DNA of 34,461 bases from Alphaproteobacteria bacterium (GTDB lineage Bacteria; Pseudomonadota; Alphaproteobacteria; ATCC43930; CGMCC-115725). The notes beneath the pieces were generated by a model. It worked only from the letters and a program-made list of their open reading frames with translations. It ran no database searches and was not told where the DNA came from. This document shows positions 26,614-34,461 of the stretch, piece by piece (position 1 is the first letter of the stretch; each line of letters begins with the position of its first letter). The translations under genes were made by a program, and so were the position numbers. The stretch covers positions 1 through 34,461 of the forward strand of contig JAGWIH010000002.1 of NCBI GenBank assembly GCA_028866355.1, given 5' to 3'.

Positions 26614-26946
26614 TTAGCGCAGGGAGCTGCGGACAATGTCGGCCCGCGCGCGACCGGTAAATCGGGCAATTCTGGCGTCGAGTTCATCCCGGGTCACGGG
26701 CACGCCGTTGGCAGCGAGATCTTTCATCACACGGGTTGTGACCGACCGTGAATCGTCGTGGGCGACTTGGCTCTCGACCAGATCTTTGACGTAGGCGGCG
26801 GCCCGGCTGCCGGAAAACCCGATGCGCGCCGCCGCCCAACGGGCGAGCAACGCGTTGCGCCGCGCCGTAACCTTGAAGGCCAACTCCTGGTCAAGGGCGA
26901 ATTTCCGCTCGAACGCGCGCTCGCGCTCGTCATTGAAGGTATTCAT
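26614..26946 (-). CDS. DUF1476 family protein (F1-ATPase inhibitor zeta subunit-like)
   Basis: From ATG 26946: MNTFNDERERAFERKFALDQELAFKVTARRNALLARWAAARIGFSGSRAAAYVKDLVES..., matching the DUF1476 N-terminal pattern. Confidence 0.85.
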   Translation of the reverse strand: MNTFNDERERAFERKFALDQELAFKVTARRNALLARWAAARIGFSGSRAAAYVKDLVESQVAHDDSRSVTTRVMKDLAANGVPVTRDELDARIARFTGRARADIVRSSLR

Positions 26947-26979
26947 ATTCACAGTATGCAGCAGCCCGCCGGATTGAAC

Positions 26980-26993
26980 TTGATCCATGTCAA
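26980..26993. promoter_or_regulatory. Candidate FNR/FixK box upstream of the DUF1476 gene
   Basis: TTGATCCATGTCAA; 34 nt upstream of ATG 26946. Confidence 0.72.
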
Positions 26994-27071
26994 ACCGGAG
27001 CGGATTTATTCGATGCCGGCGCGGATCGCCATCGCGGATATCGAGCCACATCAACCGACTTTCGTCCGACT

Positions 27072-29762
27072 TCAAACTTGGGCAAGCGGCAGTGTGACCC
27101 GCATAATATCCGCATCCTCCGGCAGGGATTTCGCCGCGAATCCAAGCTCACGGCAGAGCTCCAGCATCATCCGATTTTCCCGCAGGACATCGCCCTGCAA
27201 AACCCGCAACATTCGCGATCGTGCATATGTAATCAGATGTTTCATCAACAGGCGCCCAATGCCGTGCCCCTTGAGGTCCGAGCGCACAGTGATCGCGAAT
27301 TCGGCGTTTTCATTATTGGGATCTGCCGACAGCCGGACCACGCCATAAATATCCGGAGCGCTTTCCGGTGCGCCGGCTGACGAAAGCAGCAACGCCATTT
27401 CGCGCTCGTAGTCGAGCTGCGTCAGCCGGGCAAGCAGCGTCGGGCTAAGTTGGGTCAACGGCGCGAAGAACCGCAGGCGCACGTCTTCGCTGGAGAGCCG
27501 CCGGAAAAATACTTCTATCGCTGAAGCATCTTCGGGACGCATCGGGCGCAGCAAGCAAGTTTCGCCGCTTTCCAGGGTTACGGCTTCGACCAGTGCGGTG
27601 GGATAGGGCCTAATCGCAAACCGTGCGGCTGGATCGCCCTTGGCCGGTTTGACGCGAATGCGTGCGTCGAGGGCAATAATCCGATCGACGCCGGCCAGAA
27701 GCGGATTGATGTCGAATTCGGCGATTTCGGGACAATCGATTATCAGCTGGGAAAGCTTGACCAGGGTCAGGGCGATGGCATCGAGCGCCGCAGACGGCTG
27801 GTTGCGGAAGCCGCGCAGTTGGCGAAATATCTTCGTCCGTTCCATGAGAGAACGCGCCAAGGCGAGATTAAGCGGCGCGAGCGCCAGCGCCCGGTCGCCG
27901 ATGATCTCCGCCGCAATGCCACCCTGACCGAACAGCATGACCGGTCCGAACTGGGAATCGTCGGTCATGCCAAGCAACAGCTCGTAGGCGCCCTGGCGTT
28001 CAACCATCGGCTCGACGGTGAAGCCGGCAAGTTTCGCATCAGGGCGAATTCGCCGGACGCGATCGAGCATCGCGGCCGCGGCGGCCTTGGCCGCTTGTGG
28101 ATCGGCCAGATTGAGCACAACGCCGCCGACATCTGTCTTATGTGGGATATCCGGCGACAGGATTTTCACGGCACAGGGGGTGTCGAACGCGCGGGCTGCC
28201 GCTTCGACCGCGTCCGGTGTCGTTGCCGTTTGGGTCCGCACCACCGGAACCGCATAGGCAGCCAGAATTTCTTTGCTTTCGCTGCCGGACAGCCATGGAC
28301 GGTTTTCGGCCAGCGCATGCGCGATAATGCCGGCGGCGCGCGGCCGGTCGGGCGTGAAATCCGCCGCTACGGCGGCCGGAAGCTGGGACAGGAGCGCCTG
28401 ATTCGTACGATAGCGCACGAGATGCATGAACCCCCGTACCGCCTCGTTCGGCGTGGGGTAAGTGGGCATCCTGGCCGCGGCGAAGATCTGCCGCGCCTCG
28501 GCCGCGGTGCTCTCACCAACCCAGCTGGTCAGAACCTTGCGCCCGTTTTTCGCGGCGACGGCGGCGACTGCTCGGGCGGCGTCTGCCGAGGAAGCCAACG
28601 CCGTCGGCGCGTTGAGCGCCAACACGGCATCGACAGCGCGATCCTCGAGCAGCGTCGCCAGTGCATCGCCATAGCGGCGCGGCGTGGCGTCGCCGATGAT
28701 GTCAACCGGATTACCCCGCGACCAAGTGCGTGGCAGCACGCGATCGAGCGCCGCAATCGTCTCCGGTGCGAGCGGCGCCAACGTTCCGCCCATTTCCATC
28801 AAGGTGTCGGTTGCCATGACAGCAAGGCCACCGCCATTGGTGAGGATCGCAAGCCGCTCGCCTTCGAGGGGGCCGCATAGCGCCAACGTGGCGGCGGCGT
28901 CGAACAACTCGTCCAACTCGAAAACCCGCAAGATACCGGCGCGTCGGAACGCCGCGTCGTAAACTGCGTCGACGCCAGCCAAGGCGCCGGTGTGCGAGGT
29001 GGCGACTTTGGCGCCTTCCGGTCGACGCCCGGATTTGACCACGAGAACCGGCTTCATGCGGGCGGCAATTCGTGCCGCGGACATAAACTTACGCGCCGCA
29101 GTCACGCCTTCGATGTACAGCAGGATCGCTTTAGTCGCGGCGTCGCCGGCGAGATAATCCAGCATGTCGCCAAAATCGACATCGGTCATGTCGCCGAGCG
29201 AAACGACATGGGAAAAGCCGATGCCGCGCGCCACCGCCCAATCGAGCATCGAGGCGATGATCGCGCCGGATTGGGCGACAAAGGCAAGATCACCGGCGGG
29301 CGCCGGGAGATGCGCGAAGGTCGCATTGAGCTTGTGGTTGGGCGTCATGACGCCGAGACAATTCGGGCCGACAATGCGTAGAAGGTGTGGTCGCGCCGCA
29401 TCGAGAACGCGCTGCCTGAGGTCGACGCCGGCTTGATCGCTGCCCTCGCCGAAGCCTGCCGTGATGATCACGGCGGCTTTGCAGCCGATGTGGCCGAGAT
29501 CGGCGATGATTCCCGGCACTGTCGGCGGCGGCGTCGCGATGACGGCGAGGTCGGGGGTTATCGGCAAATGCGCGACATCGGTCGCTGTCGCCAGCCCGTG
29601 GATCGTTTTATGTGCCGGATTGACCGGCATGATCGGTCCGGCAAATCCCGCCGAGACCAGATTGCGTATCAGGATTTCGCCCACCGAGCCGGAGCGATCG
29701 CTGGCGCCGACGAGTGCGACGGATTTCGGCTGAAAGACGCAACTAAGATTGCGGGTGCTCAT
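27072..29762 (-). CDS. ADP-forming acyl-CoA synthetase-like protein fused to GNAT acetyltransferase domain
   Basis: CoA-binding 'FQPKSVALVGASDRSGSVGEILIRNLVSAGFAGPIMPVNP', ATP-grasp region 'ILAAYAVPVVRTQTATTPDAVEAAARAFDTPCAVKILSPDIPHKTDVGGVVLNL', C-terminal GNAT 'FAITVRSDLKGHGIGRLLMKHLITYARSRML'. Confidence 0.93.
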   Translation of the reverse strand: MSTRNLSCVFQPKSVALVGASDRSGSVGEILIRNLVSAGFAGPIMPVNPAHKTIHGLATATDVAHLPITPDLAVIATPPPTVPGIIADLGHIGCKAAVIITAGFGEGSDQAGVDLRQRVLDAARPHLLRIVGPNCLGVMTPNHKLNATFAHLPAPAGDLAFVAQSGAIIASMLDWAVARGIGFSHVVSLGDMTDVDFGDMLDYLAGDAATKAILLYIEGVTAARKFMSAARIAARMKPVLVVKSGRRPEGAKVATSHTGALAGVDAVYDAAFRRAGILRVFELDELFDAAATLALCGPLEGERLAILTNGGGLAVMATDTLMEMGGTLAPLAPETIAALDRVLPRTWSRGNPVDIIGDATPRRYGDALATLLEDRAVDAVLALNAPTALASSADAARAVAAVAAKNGRKVLTSWVGESTAAEARQIFAAARMPTYPTPNEAVRGFMHLVRYRTNQALLSQLPAAVAADFTPDRPRAAGIIAHALAENRPWLSGSESKEILAAYAVPVVRTQTATTPDAVEAAARAFDTPCAVKILSPDIPHKTDVGGVVLNLADPQAAKAAAAAMLDRVRRIRPDAKLAGFTVEPMVERQGAYELLLGMTDDSQFGPVMLFGQGGIAAEIIGDRALALAPLNLALARSLMERTKIFRQLRGFRNQPSAALDAIALTLVKLSQLIIDCPEIAEFDINPLLAGVDRIIALDARIRVKPAKGDPAARFAIRPYPTALVEAVTLESGETCLLRPMRPEDASAIEVFFRRLSSEDVRLRFFAPLTQLSPTLLARLTQLDYEREMALLLSSAGAPESAPDIYGVVRLSADPNNENAEFAITVRSDLKGHGIGRLLMKHLITYARSRMLRVLQGDVLRENRMMLELCRELGFAAKSLPEDADIMRVTLPLAQV

Positions 29763-29877
29763 GGCGCAGGGATTCCGGCGCGTCCGCGATGTGTCGAGGC
29801 TAGCAGCAACGCGTCACCCGCCCAAAGACCGTCTGGGCGCCGCCATCATGCTCCGTAAGCGAAAAAGTCTCTTCGCC

Positions 29878-30759
29878 TTAGTCTCTGGCATCGCGTTCCA
29901 GCTTGGCGCGGATGGCCCGCAATTCCTTCTGGCGCTGTGTCGCCGTACGCGGATAAGCCAATGGCAGCTCGCCCAGAACTTCGAGGACAATGTGGGACAC
30001 GATCAGGCGCGCGTTTTCCTTGTCGTCGGCCGGCACGATGTACCAGGGCGCAAACCACGTGCTGGTGGCGCTCAAGCATTTCTCATACGCCTTCATATAG
30101 TGTTTCCAGAATTTCCGCTCGGCGACGTCGGCTAAGCTGAATTTCCAGTTCTTGTTCGGCTCATCGATCCGCGCGATGAAACGTCGGCGCTGCTCGTCCT
30201 TTGACAAGTGAAGAAAGAACTTAACGACGCGCGTACCGCTGAGATGCAAATGGTGTTCCAGATCCGTGATCGAGCGATAACGCGCCTTCCACGTCGATTC
30301 CGTATTGCCGTCGGCGGGAGGCAGGTTTTCGCCGGCAAGAATTTCCGGATGCACCCTGACGATCAGAACTTCTTCGTAATAGGAACGGTTGAAGATCCCG
30401 ATATGGCCGCGTTCGGGCAAATCGCGCGTCGTGCGCCACAGGAAATCGTGGCGAAGTTCGGTGGCGCTCGGATGGCGATAACTGAAGACTTGGCAACCCT
30501 GTGGATTAATCCCCGACATGACATGCTTGATCACGCTATCTTTGCCGGCGGCGTCCATTGCTTGAAAGATGAATAAAACGGCATAGTGGCCGTCTGCATA
30601 AAGCAGCTGCTGCCGGTCGCTCAGGCGCCTGACATGATCAGCAAGGATGGTGTGATAATCGTCCTTGGATTTGTAGACAGGCTTGATCCGCGTCGGCCAT
30701 TTCTTGAGCTTGATCGCATCGCCTTCCGTGACGCGAAAATCGTCAAGACGAATTTTCAT
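29878..30759 (-). CDS. ppk2: Polyphosphate kinase 2 (PPK2) family protein
   Basis: '[81 protein letters not shown]', '[28 protein letters not shown]'. Confidence 0.95.
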   Translation of the reverse strand: MKIRLDDFRVTEGDAIKLKKWPTRIKPVYKSKDDYHTILADHVRRLSDRQQLLYADGHYAVLFIFQAMDAAGKDSVIKHVMSGINPQGCQVFSYRHPSATELRHDFLWRTTRDLPERGHIGIFNRSYYEEVLIVRVHPEILAGENLPPADGNTESTWKARYRSITDLEHHLHLSGTRVVKFFLHLSKDEQRRRFIARIDEPNKNWKFSLADVAERKFWKHYMKAYEKCLSATSTWFAPWYIVPADDKENARLIVSHIVLEVLGELPLAYPRTATQRQKELRAIRAKLERDARD

Positions 30760-30839
30760 TCTTCATTGACCTCCTCGCCTGTTGGCGATGAGCGGGGGCG
30801 CATGTGGTGCATGTGCTGCCGATTCCGACGAACGCCGTG

Positions 30840-31244
30840 CTATGGCCGTTTGATCTGTGCGCGCATGCGGTCGGCTGCCTTGAAATAGCGCCGAGCCAAC
30901 GCCACGAGCTCGGCGTCGCTTACTTTATCCAGGGTCTCAACGCCGATCACACAGGGAAGCATGCCGGCGGCATGGCGGCGTAGAAACGCCATGAATTCGG
31001 CCTTCGCCGCCGCCGGGCCTACGACGTAAATCTCCTTCGCCGCCGCCAAGGCTCCTGCGATCTTGCGGAAGAAGACCGGATCGCCGGTCAGATGCGTGCC
31101 CGACGGGCTGCCTGCCTTGCCGTGGATATGATGGTTCTGATGCGGTGCGTGGACGACGGTCTCGTCGGCGTCTTCGTCGTTGAAATAGATGACCCGCGCC
31201 TCGTGATGATCGATCCAGGCTACCGCGTGATAGTGTTTGGTCAC
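30840..31244 (-). CDS. eRF1-domain-like 'translational machinery'/host-attachment-type small protein
   Basis: 'HYHAVAWIDHHEARVIYFNDEDADETVVHAPHQNHHIHGKAG...FFRKIAGALAAAKEIYVVGPAAAKAEFMAFLRRH'. Confidence 0.65.
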   Translation of the reverse strand: MTKHYHAVAWIDHHEARVIYFNDEDADETVVHAPHQNHHIHGKAGSPSGTHLTGDPVFFRKIAGALAAAKEIYVVGPAAAKAEFMAFLRRHAAGMLPCVIGVETLDKVSDAELVALARRYFKAADRMRAQIKRP

Positions 31245-31322
31245 GGCGCAATCCCCGTTCTCGAATGATGCAGTCTGTGCAAAAGCGCCAGCGGCAACGA
31301 TTCTTTTTGCCGGCGACTCATC

Positions 31323-33278
31323 TCAATGCCCTCCGCCGACGGCGACGCCACCGGGCGCGTCGAAAATATCGGGCGTCGGCCGGCCTTCGACGATGATCAG
31401 GCCGGACAGGCCCCGCTCCATGCGCGCGAGCGCGTGATCCACCACGACATAACGGCCCGGCACCGGCATCTTGAAGTCGACAACGACGGCGCCGCCCGGA
31501 GGCACCGGCACGGTCTGGATGCCGCGCAACGGCGGGTTGGTCAGGCCGCCGAAATCGTAGACCTTGTCGAAGATCGTGCCGATGACGTGGAAGGAAGAGG
31601 TGAAGTTCGGGCCGCCGACGCCGAAGAAGATGCGGGCGGTTTCGCCTTTCTTCATCACCATCGGATGGAGCGTCGTCAGCGCACCGACCGAACCGTTGAA
31701 GACGAAATATTCCGGATGCTCGGCGAGAAGTTTTTCGACGCTGAACTCCTGGCTGCCGTGCTGTCCGAACGGCCCGTCGGTATAGATCTCGCCCTGCATG
31801 ACATAGAACTCGTGATCGACCTTGGGCAGTCCGCCTTCCGGCTCGACCAGAATCAATCCATACATGCCGTTGGCGATGTGTTCGGCCACCATCGGCGTCG
31901 CGCAGTGATAGACGAAGAGCCCCGGATAGAGCGCCTTGAACCGGAAGAACTTCTCGCCATTGGGTTCGACTTGCATCGCCGCCGCGCCGCCGCCCGGACC
32001 GGTGACGGCGTGGAAATCGACGGAATGGATCATCGAGCTGTTGGCGTCGTTCTTGAGGTGAACCTCGACCATGTCGCCGACGCGCACGCGGATGAACGGG
32101 CCCGGCACCTTGCCGTTGAACGTCCAATAGTCGTAGGTGGTGCCTTCCGCGAGCCGGCCCTCGACTTCGACGGTCGTCAGGTCGACGCGGACCGAGGTCG
32201 GCTTGCGGTTGCCGATCGGCGGCGGCAGGTCCGTGGGATCGCGCGAGATGTCGGCCTGCGCGACGGTCGCCGGCGCCGGCTTGGCTGTGACGGTGAACTT
32301 GCCCTCCATGCCGGCGAGGCGGTGGCCCGGCGCGCTGCAAAAATAGACGTAGTCTCCGGGTTTGCCGGCCGGCACCACGATCGTCGTGCTGGCGCCTTTG
32401 CCGATGACGCGCGGCGACTTGACGCCCTGATCGGGGAAGGTGATGTCGTGCTCGGCGCCTTCGCCGTTGATGAGCGTGACCTGTACGGTCTGGCCTTCGG
32501 CCGCGGTTAGCGGCGGGTTGACCTTGCCGTCGATTGCGCCGCCGACGCCGATGAAGACCATGCGGCCTTCGGCGATGCCCGATCGCAACGTGTATTTGAC
32601 GTCGGCGACGGCACTCGACGGCGCGGTGGCGGCCGCAGCCGGCTTGGCGTGTGACGCTGGCGGCAACGGTCCGCCCGATACGGCCGCCAGGAACGCGATG
32701 ACATCGTGCCGGTCGGTCTCGGACTTGAGGCCGGGGAAGGGCATGCGGTTGCCGGGCACGACCTTGGCTGGGTCGGCGAGGTAGCCGTCGAGCGTCGCCG
32801 CGTTCCAGGTGATGCCGGCATGCTTCATCGCGTCCGAGTAATTGAATCCGTCGAGCGAGCCCGCGTGACGGCCAATCAACTTGGCCAGACTGGGTCCAAT
32901 CAGCGTCTTGCCCGGTTCGAGCGAATGGCACGCCTGGCATTTCCGGAAGACGCGGCGGCCGTTCTCGACGTCGCCGTTATCGGCCGCGACCGCGGTGGCG
33001 ACCAGCTTAACCGGCGGCACGGCAGCGGTCGTGCCATCTGTCAGCGAGCCGGCGTGCAGATGCGAACCGTCGATATCGGCCAGCGCGACCTGAACCGGCA
33101 ACGGCGCCGGCGGTGGTGAGACCGCGACGGGCGTCGCCGGTGGCGCCGCGGGCATTGCCGGCGCTGTTGCGACAGTGGCCGACGCATCGGCCGTGCGCGC
33201 GCCGGGCGGGTGCGCCGCGAGAACGGCGATCACGGCGCCGGCCGTGATGGCGGCGAAGACGAGAAAACCTTTGTTCAT
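31323..33278 (-). CDS. nirK: Multidomain copper nitrite reductase: N-terminal cytochrome c + cupredoxin + NirK
   Basis: Signal/anchor; 'GRRVFRKCQACHSLEPGKTLIGPSLAKLIGRHAGS' (cyt c); 'AEHDITFPDQGV...GDYVYFCSAPGHRLAGMEGKFTV' (cupredoxin); NirK 'IHSVDFHAVTGPGGGAAAMQVEPNGEKFFRFKALYPGLFVYHCATPMVAEHIANGMYGLILVEPEGGLP...FHVIGTIFDKVYDFGG'. Confidence 0.93.
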   Translation of the reverse strand: MNKGFLVFAAITAGAVIAVLAAHPPGARTADASATVATAPAMPAAPPATPVAVSPPPAPLPVQVALADIDGSHLHAGSLTDGTTAAVPPVKLVATAVAADNGDVENGRRVFRKCQACHSLEPGKTLIGPSLAKLIGRHAGSLDGFNYSDAMKHAGITWNAATLDGYLADPAKVVPGNRMPFPGLKSETDRHDVIAFLAAVSGGPLPPASHAKPAAAATAPSSAVADVKYTLRSGIAEGRMVFIGVGGAIDGKVNPPLTAAEGQTVQVTLINGEGAEHDITFPDQGVKSPRVIGKGASTTIVVPAGKPGDYVYFCSAPGHRLAGMEGKFTVTAKPAPATVAQADISRDPTDLPPPIGNRKPTSVRVDLTTVEVEGRLAEGTTYDYWTFNGKVPGPFIRVRVGDMVEVHLKNDANSSMIHSVDFHAVTGPGGGAAAMQVEPNGEKFFRFKALYPGLFVYHCATPMVAEHIANGMYGLILVEPEGGLPKVDHEFYVMQGEIYTDGPFGQHGSQEFSVEKLLAEHPEYFVFNGSVGALTTLHPMVMKKGETARIFFGVGGPNFTSSFHVIGTIFDKVYDFGGLTNPPLRGIQTVPVPPGGAVVVDFKMPVPGRYVVVDHALARMERGLSGLIIVEGRPTPDIFDAPGGVAVGGGH

Positions 33279-33338
33279 GAGCCGGACCGTTGGCGCAGTT
33301 TCACGGGCCGATTTGGCGGGGTTTGGCGTCCGCGCGCC

Positions 33339-33352
33339 TTGATTTGGGTCAA
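33339..33352. promoter_or_regulatory. Candidate FNR/FixK box upstream of nirK
   Basis: TTGATTTGGGTCAA; 61 nt upstream of nirK ATG 33278 and 125 nt upstream of the divergent ORF at 33477. Confidence 0.75.
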
Positions 33353-33386
33353 TCGGCTGCGGTCAAGAACACCTAGGGAAATTACT

Positions 33387-33402
33387 TACGGACGTTTCCG
33401 TA
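33387..33402. repeat. Perfect short inverted repeat TACGGA-CGTT-TCCGTA in the nirK/33477 divergent region
   Basis: 6-bp perfect arms, 4-nt spacer, read directly from the sequence. Confidence 0.6.
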
Positions 33403-33476
33403 TGTTCCCGGCCCGCGCGTTCGCGAATATTTTCCGCGCTAAAGATCGTCCGCCATCGCTATATCGGGAGGAAAAG

Positions 33477-33698
33477 ATGTCATCGCTGGTTGCACTCGAC
33501 ATCACGCAATTGAACGCGCTGCGTGCGAAGATTGCCGAATTGGAAGGCGAACCGCCGCCGGTCCAAAGCCGCAAGCTGAATCTGCTGACGGCGCTCCGAC
33601 GCGAGGAAAAATCCCTGCGATGCTGCATGCGCCGTCTCGGCCATAAGATTGGGCAACCCGTCGCCGTCAAGTCCCCGGCATCCAAGCGCGCCGCTTGA
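33477..33698 (+). CDS. Hypothetical small basic protein (73 aa)
   Basis: ATG 33477 preceded by GGGAGGAAAAG; MSSLVALDITQLNALRAKIAELEGEPPPVQSRKLNLLTALRREEKSLRCCMRRLGHKIGQPVAVKSPASKRAA. Start chosen over the ORF-track 33210. Confidence 0.6.
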   Translation: MSSLVALDITQLNALRAKIAELEGEPPPVQSRKLNLLTALRREEKSLRCCMRRLGHKIGQPVAVKSPASKRAA

Positions 33699-33743
33699 TC
33701 GGCAAAATCATCCGGACGGCAAGGCCGGCGCCGTTTCACCGCG

Positions 33744-34060
33744 CTAGTCGGTGAGGATCACGCCGGTGGTGCTGGTGCCGGTGCCCGATCCCGAACCGCC
33801 CGAGCAGTGCAGCTGGAACACCAGGTCGTTATAGTCGTAGTCATCGGCGTTGCCGCCCATGTCGTTGAAGGCGAATTGGTAGCTCTTACCATTGAGATTG
33901 GTGCACGTGGGCGCGGCGTAGGTCAGAGCCTGCGTCCATGATTCGCTGGTGCCATGGCCGTGTACGCCCCAATCGCCCGAGCCCGTGGCGGTGAAGCATT
34001 GCTGGACCTTTGCGTACCCTGAAGGACCTGCAAGCTGCAATCCTAGGTTGTCGGATAGAC
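33744..34060 (-). pseudogene. C-terminal remnant of a secreted DUF4114-like protein
   Basis: In-frame 'GPSGYAKVQQCFTATGSGDWGVHGHGTSESWTQALTYAAPTCTNLNGKSYQFAFNDMGGNADDYDYNDLVFQLHCSGG' looks like an extracellular acidic domain; upstream frame is low-quality, with no signal peptide and overlap with the USP promoter. Confidence 0.4.
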
Positions 34061-34179
34061 GCCGCGGGTGCCGGTCGATCCGCATTCGACGTTGTGATCC
34101 AGATCGAAGAATGACCCTTGAAGCTTTTTCGTCTTGCGATAAGACGTGACATTGGGCCGGCGCTTTCATGTGAGTTAAG

Positions 34180-34193
34180 TTGACGTAGATCAA
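34180..34193. promoter_or_regulatory. Candidate FNR/FixK box upstream of second USP gene
   Basis: TTGACGTAGATCAA; followed by GATACT at 34216-34221, near a -10 position if the box is centred at -41.5. Confidence 0.78.
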
Positions 34194-34251
34194 GCCAATG
34201 CGATCGGCCGCATCGGATACTTGATATTGTTCAGAAACACGGAGGGTGGAT

Positions 34252-34461
34252 ATGTATCGGAATATTTTGATCGCCACCGACGGCTCGCAACTCGCCGCCG
34301 ACGCGGCGCGGCAGGGCATCGCGCTCGCCAAAAGCCTCGGCAGCAAGGTGACCGTGGTGACGGTGACCGAACCGTTCTATTTCCAAAGCGCCAATATTCC
34401 CGCCGATTTGCAGCCCAACTACATACAGGCTGCGCAACGGCAGGCGAAAACCATTCTCGCC
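34252..34461 (+). CDS. Universal stress protein (UspA family), truncated by window end
   Basis: MYRNILIATDGSQLAADAARQGIALAKSLGSKVTVVTVTEPFYFQSANIP..., GGAGG upstream of ATG 34252. Confidence 0.92.
   Translation, partial: MYRNILIATDGSQLAADAARQGIALAKSLGSKVTVVTVTEPFYFQSANIPADLQPNYIQAAQRQAKTILA

Noticed and set aside
27819-28880. 353-aa plus-strand ORF
   Set aside because: Antisense shadow of the acyl-CoA synthetase-GNAT gene.
31318-32940. 540-aa minus-strand ORF overlapping nirK in another frame, and 394-aa plus ORF 31326..32510
   Set aside because: Arg-rich translations from alternative frames of the NirK fusion; the 31323..33278 frame has clear domains.
34221-34234. TTGATATTGTTCAG as a second FNR-type box upstream of the last USP
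   Set aside because: Right arm mismatched, and the position overlaps the expected start site; the 34180 site is far better.
1-34461. CRISPR arrays, tRNA/rRNA genes, transposases or integrases
   Set aside because: No regularly spaced direct repeats, cloverleaf-like sequences or recombinase motifs were recognised by eye; a dedicated tool run (tRNAscan-SE, CRISPR finder, ISfinder) would be needed to exclude them formally.

Overview
GC-rich window from a probable alphaproteobacterium (basis: a DUF1476/ATPase zeta-inhibitor-like protein, FixLJ and Tad organisation). Four blocks: (1) 0-3.9 kb: 3' end of a CBS-domain protein, a lone xanthine-dehydrogenase-family molybdopterin subunit, and an ACMSD-like amidohydrolase. 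(2) 3.8-13.3 kb: a Tad/Cpa type IVb pilus locus (tadC, tadB, cpaF, cpaE, cpaD, cpaC, cpaB, TPR lipoprotein) with a divergent 55-aa Flp pilin that the ORF track misses. (3) 13.3-18.4 kb: metabolic genes (GmhA-like SIS isomerase, a fused FAH-ketopantoate reductase, a CMD-family protein, a GMC oxidoreductase). (4) 18.6-34.5 kb: a low-oxygen/redox island. It has a Cyc2-like fused monoheme cytochrome/beta-barrel, a diheme c4-like lipoprotein and a Tat-exported HiPIP in a row; FixL-FixJ; an FNR-type regulator with a candidate FixJ site upstream; a stand-alone receiver; a DoxX-like/31-aa membrane peptide/USP/unknown operon; a zeta-inhibitor paralogue; an acyl-CoA synthetase-GNAT fusion; PPK2; an eRF1-like protein; a cytochrome c-cupredoxin-NirK fusion; and a second USP. 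By eye I found five TTGAY-N4-RTCAA (FNR/FixK) palindromes in the window, all in this last block and all upstream of genes. The most interesting hypothesis is a self-contained FixLJ-FNR circuit controlling a candidate outer-membrane electron conduit (Cyc2-like, c4, HiPIP) together with a multidomain nitrite reductase. No database search or computation was run.
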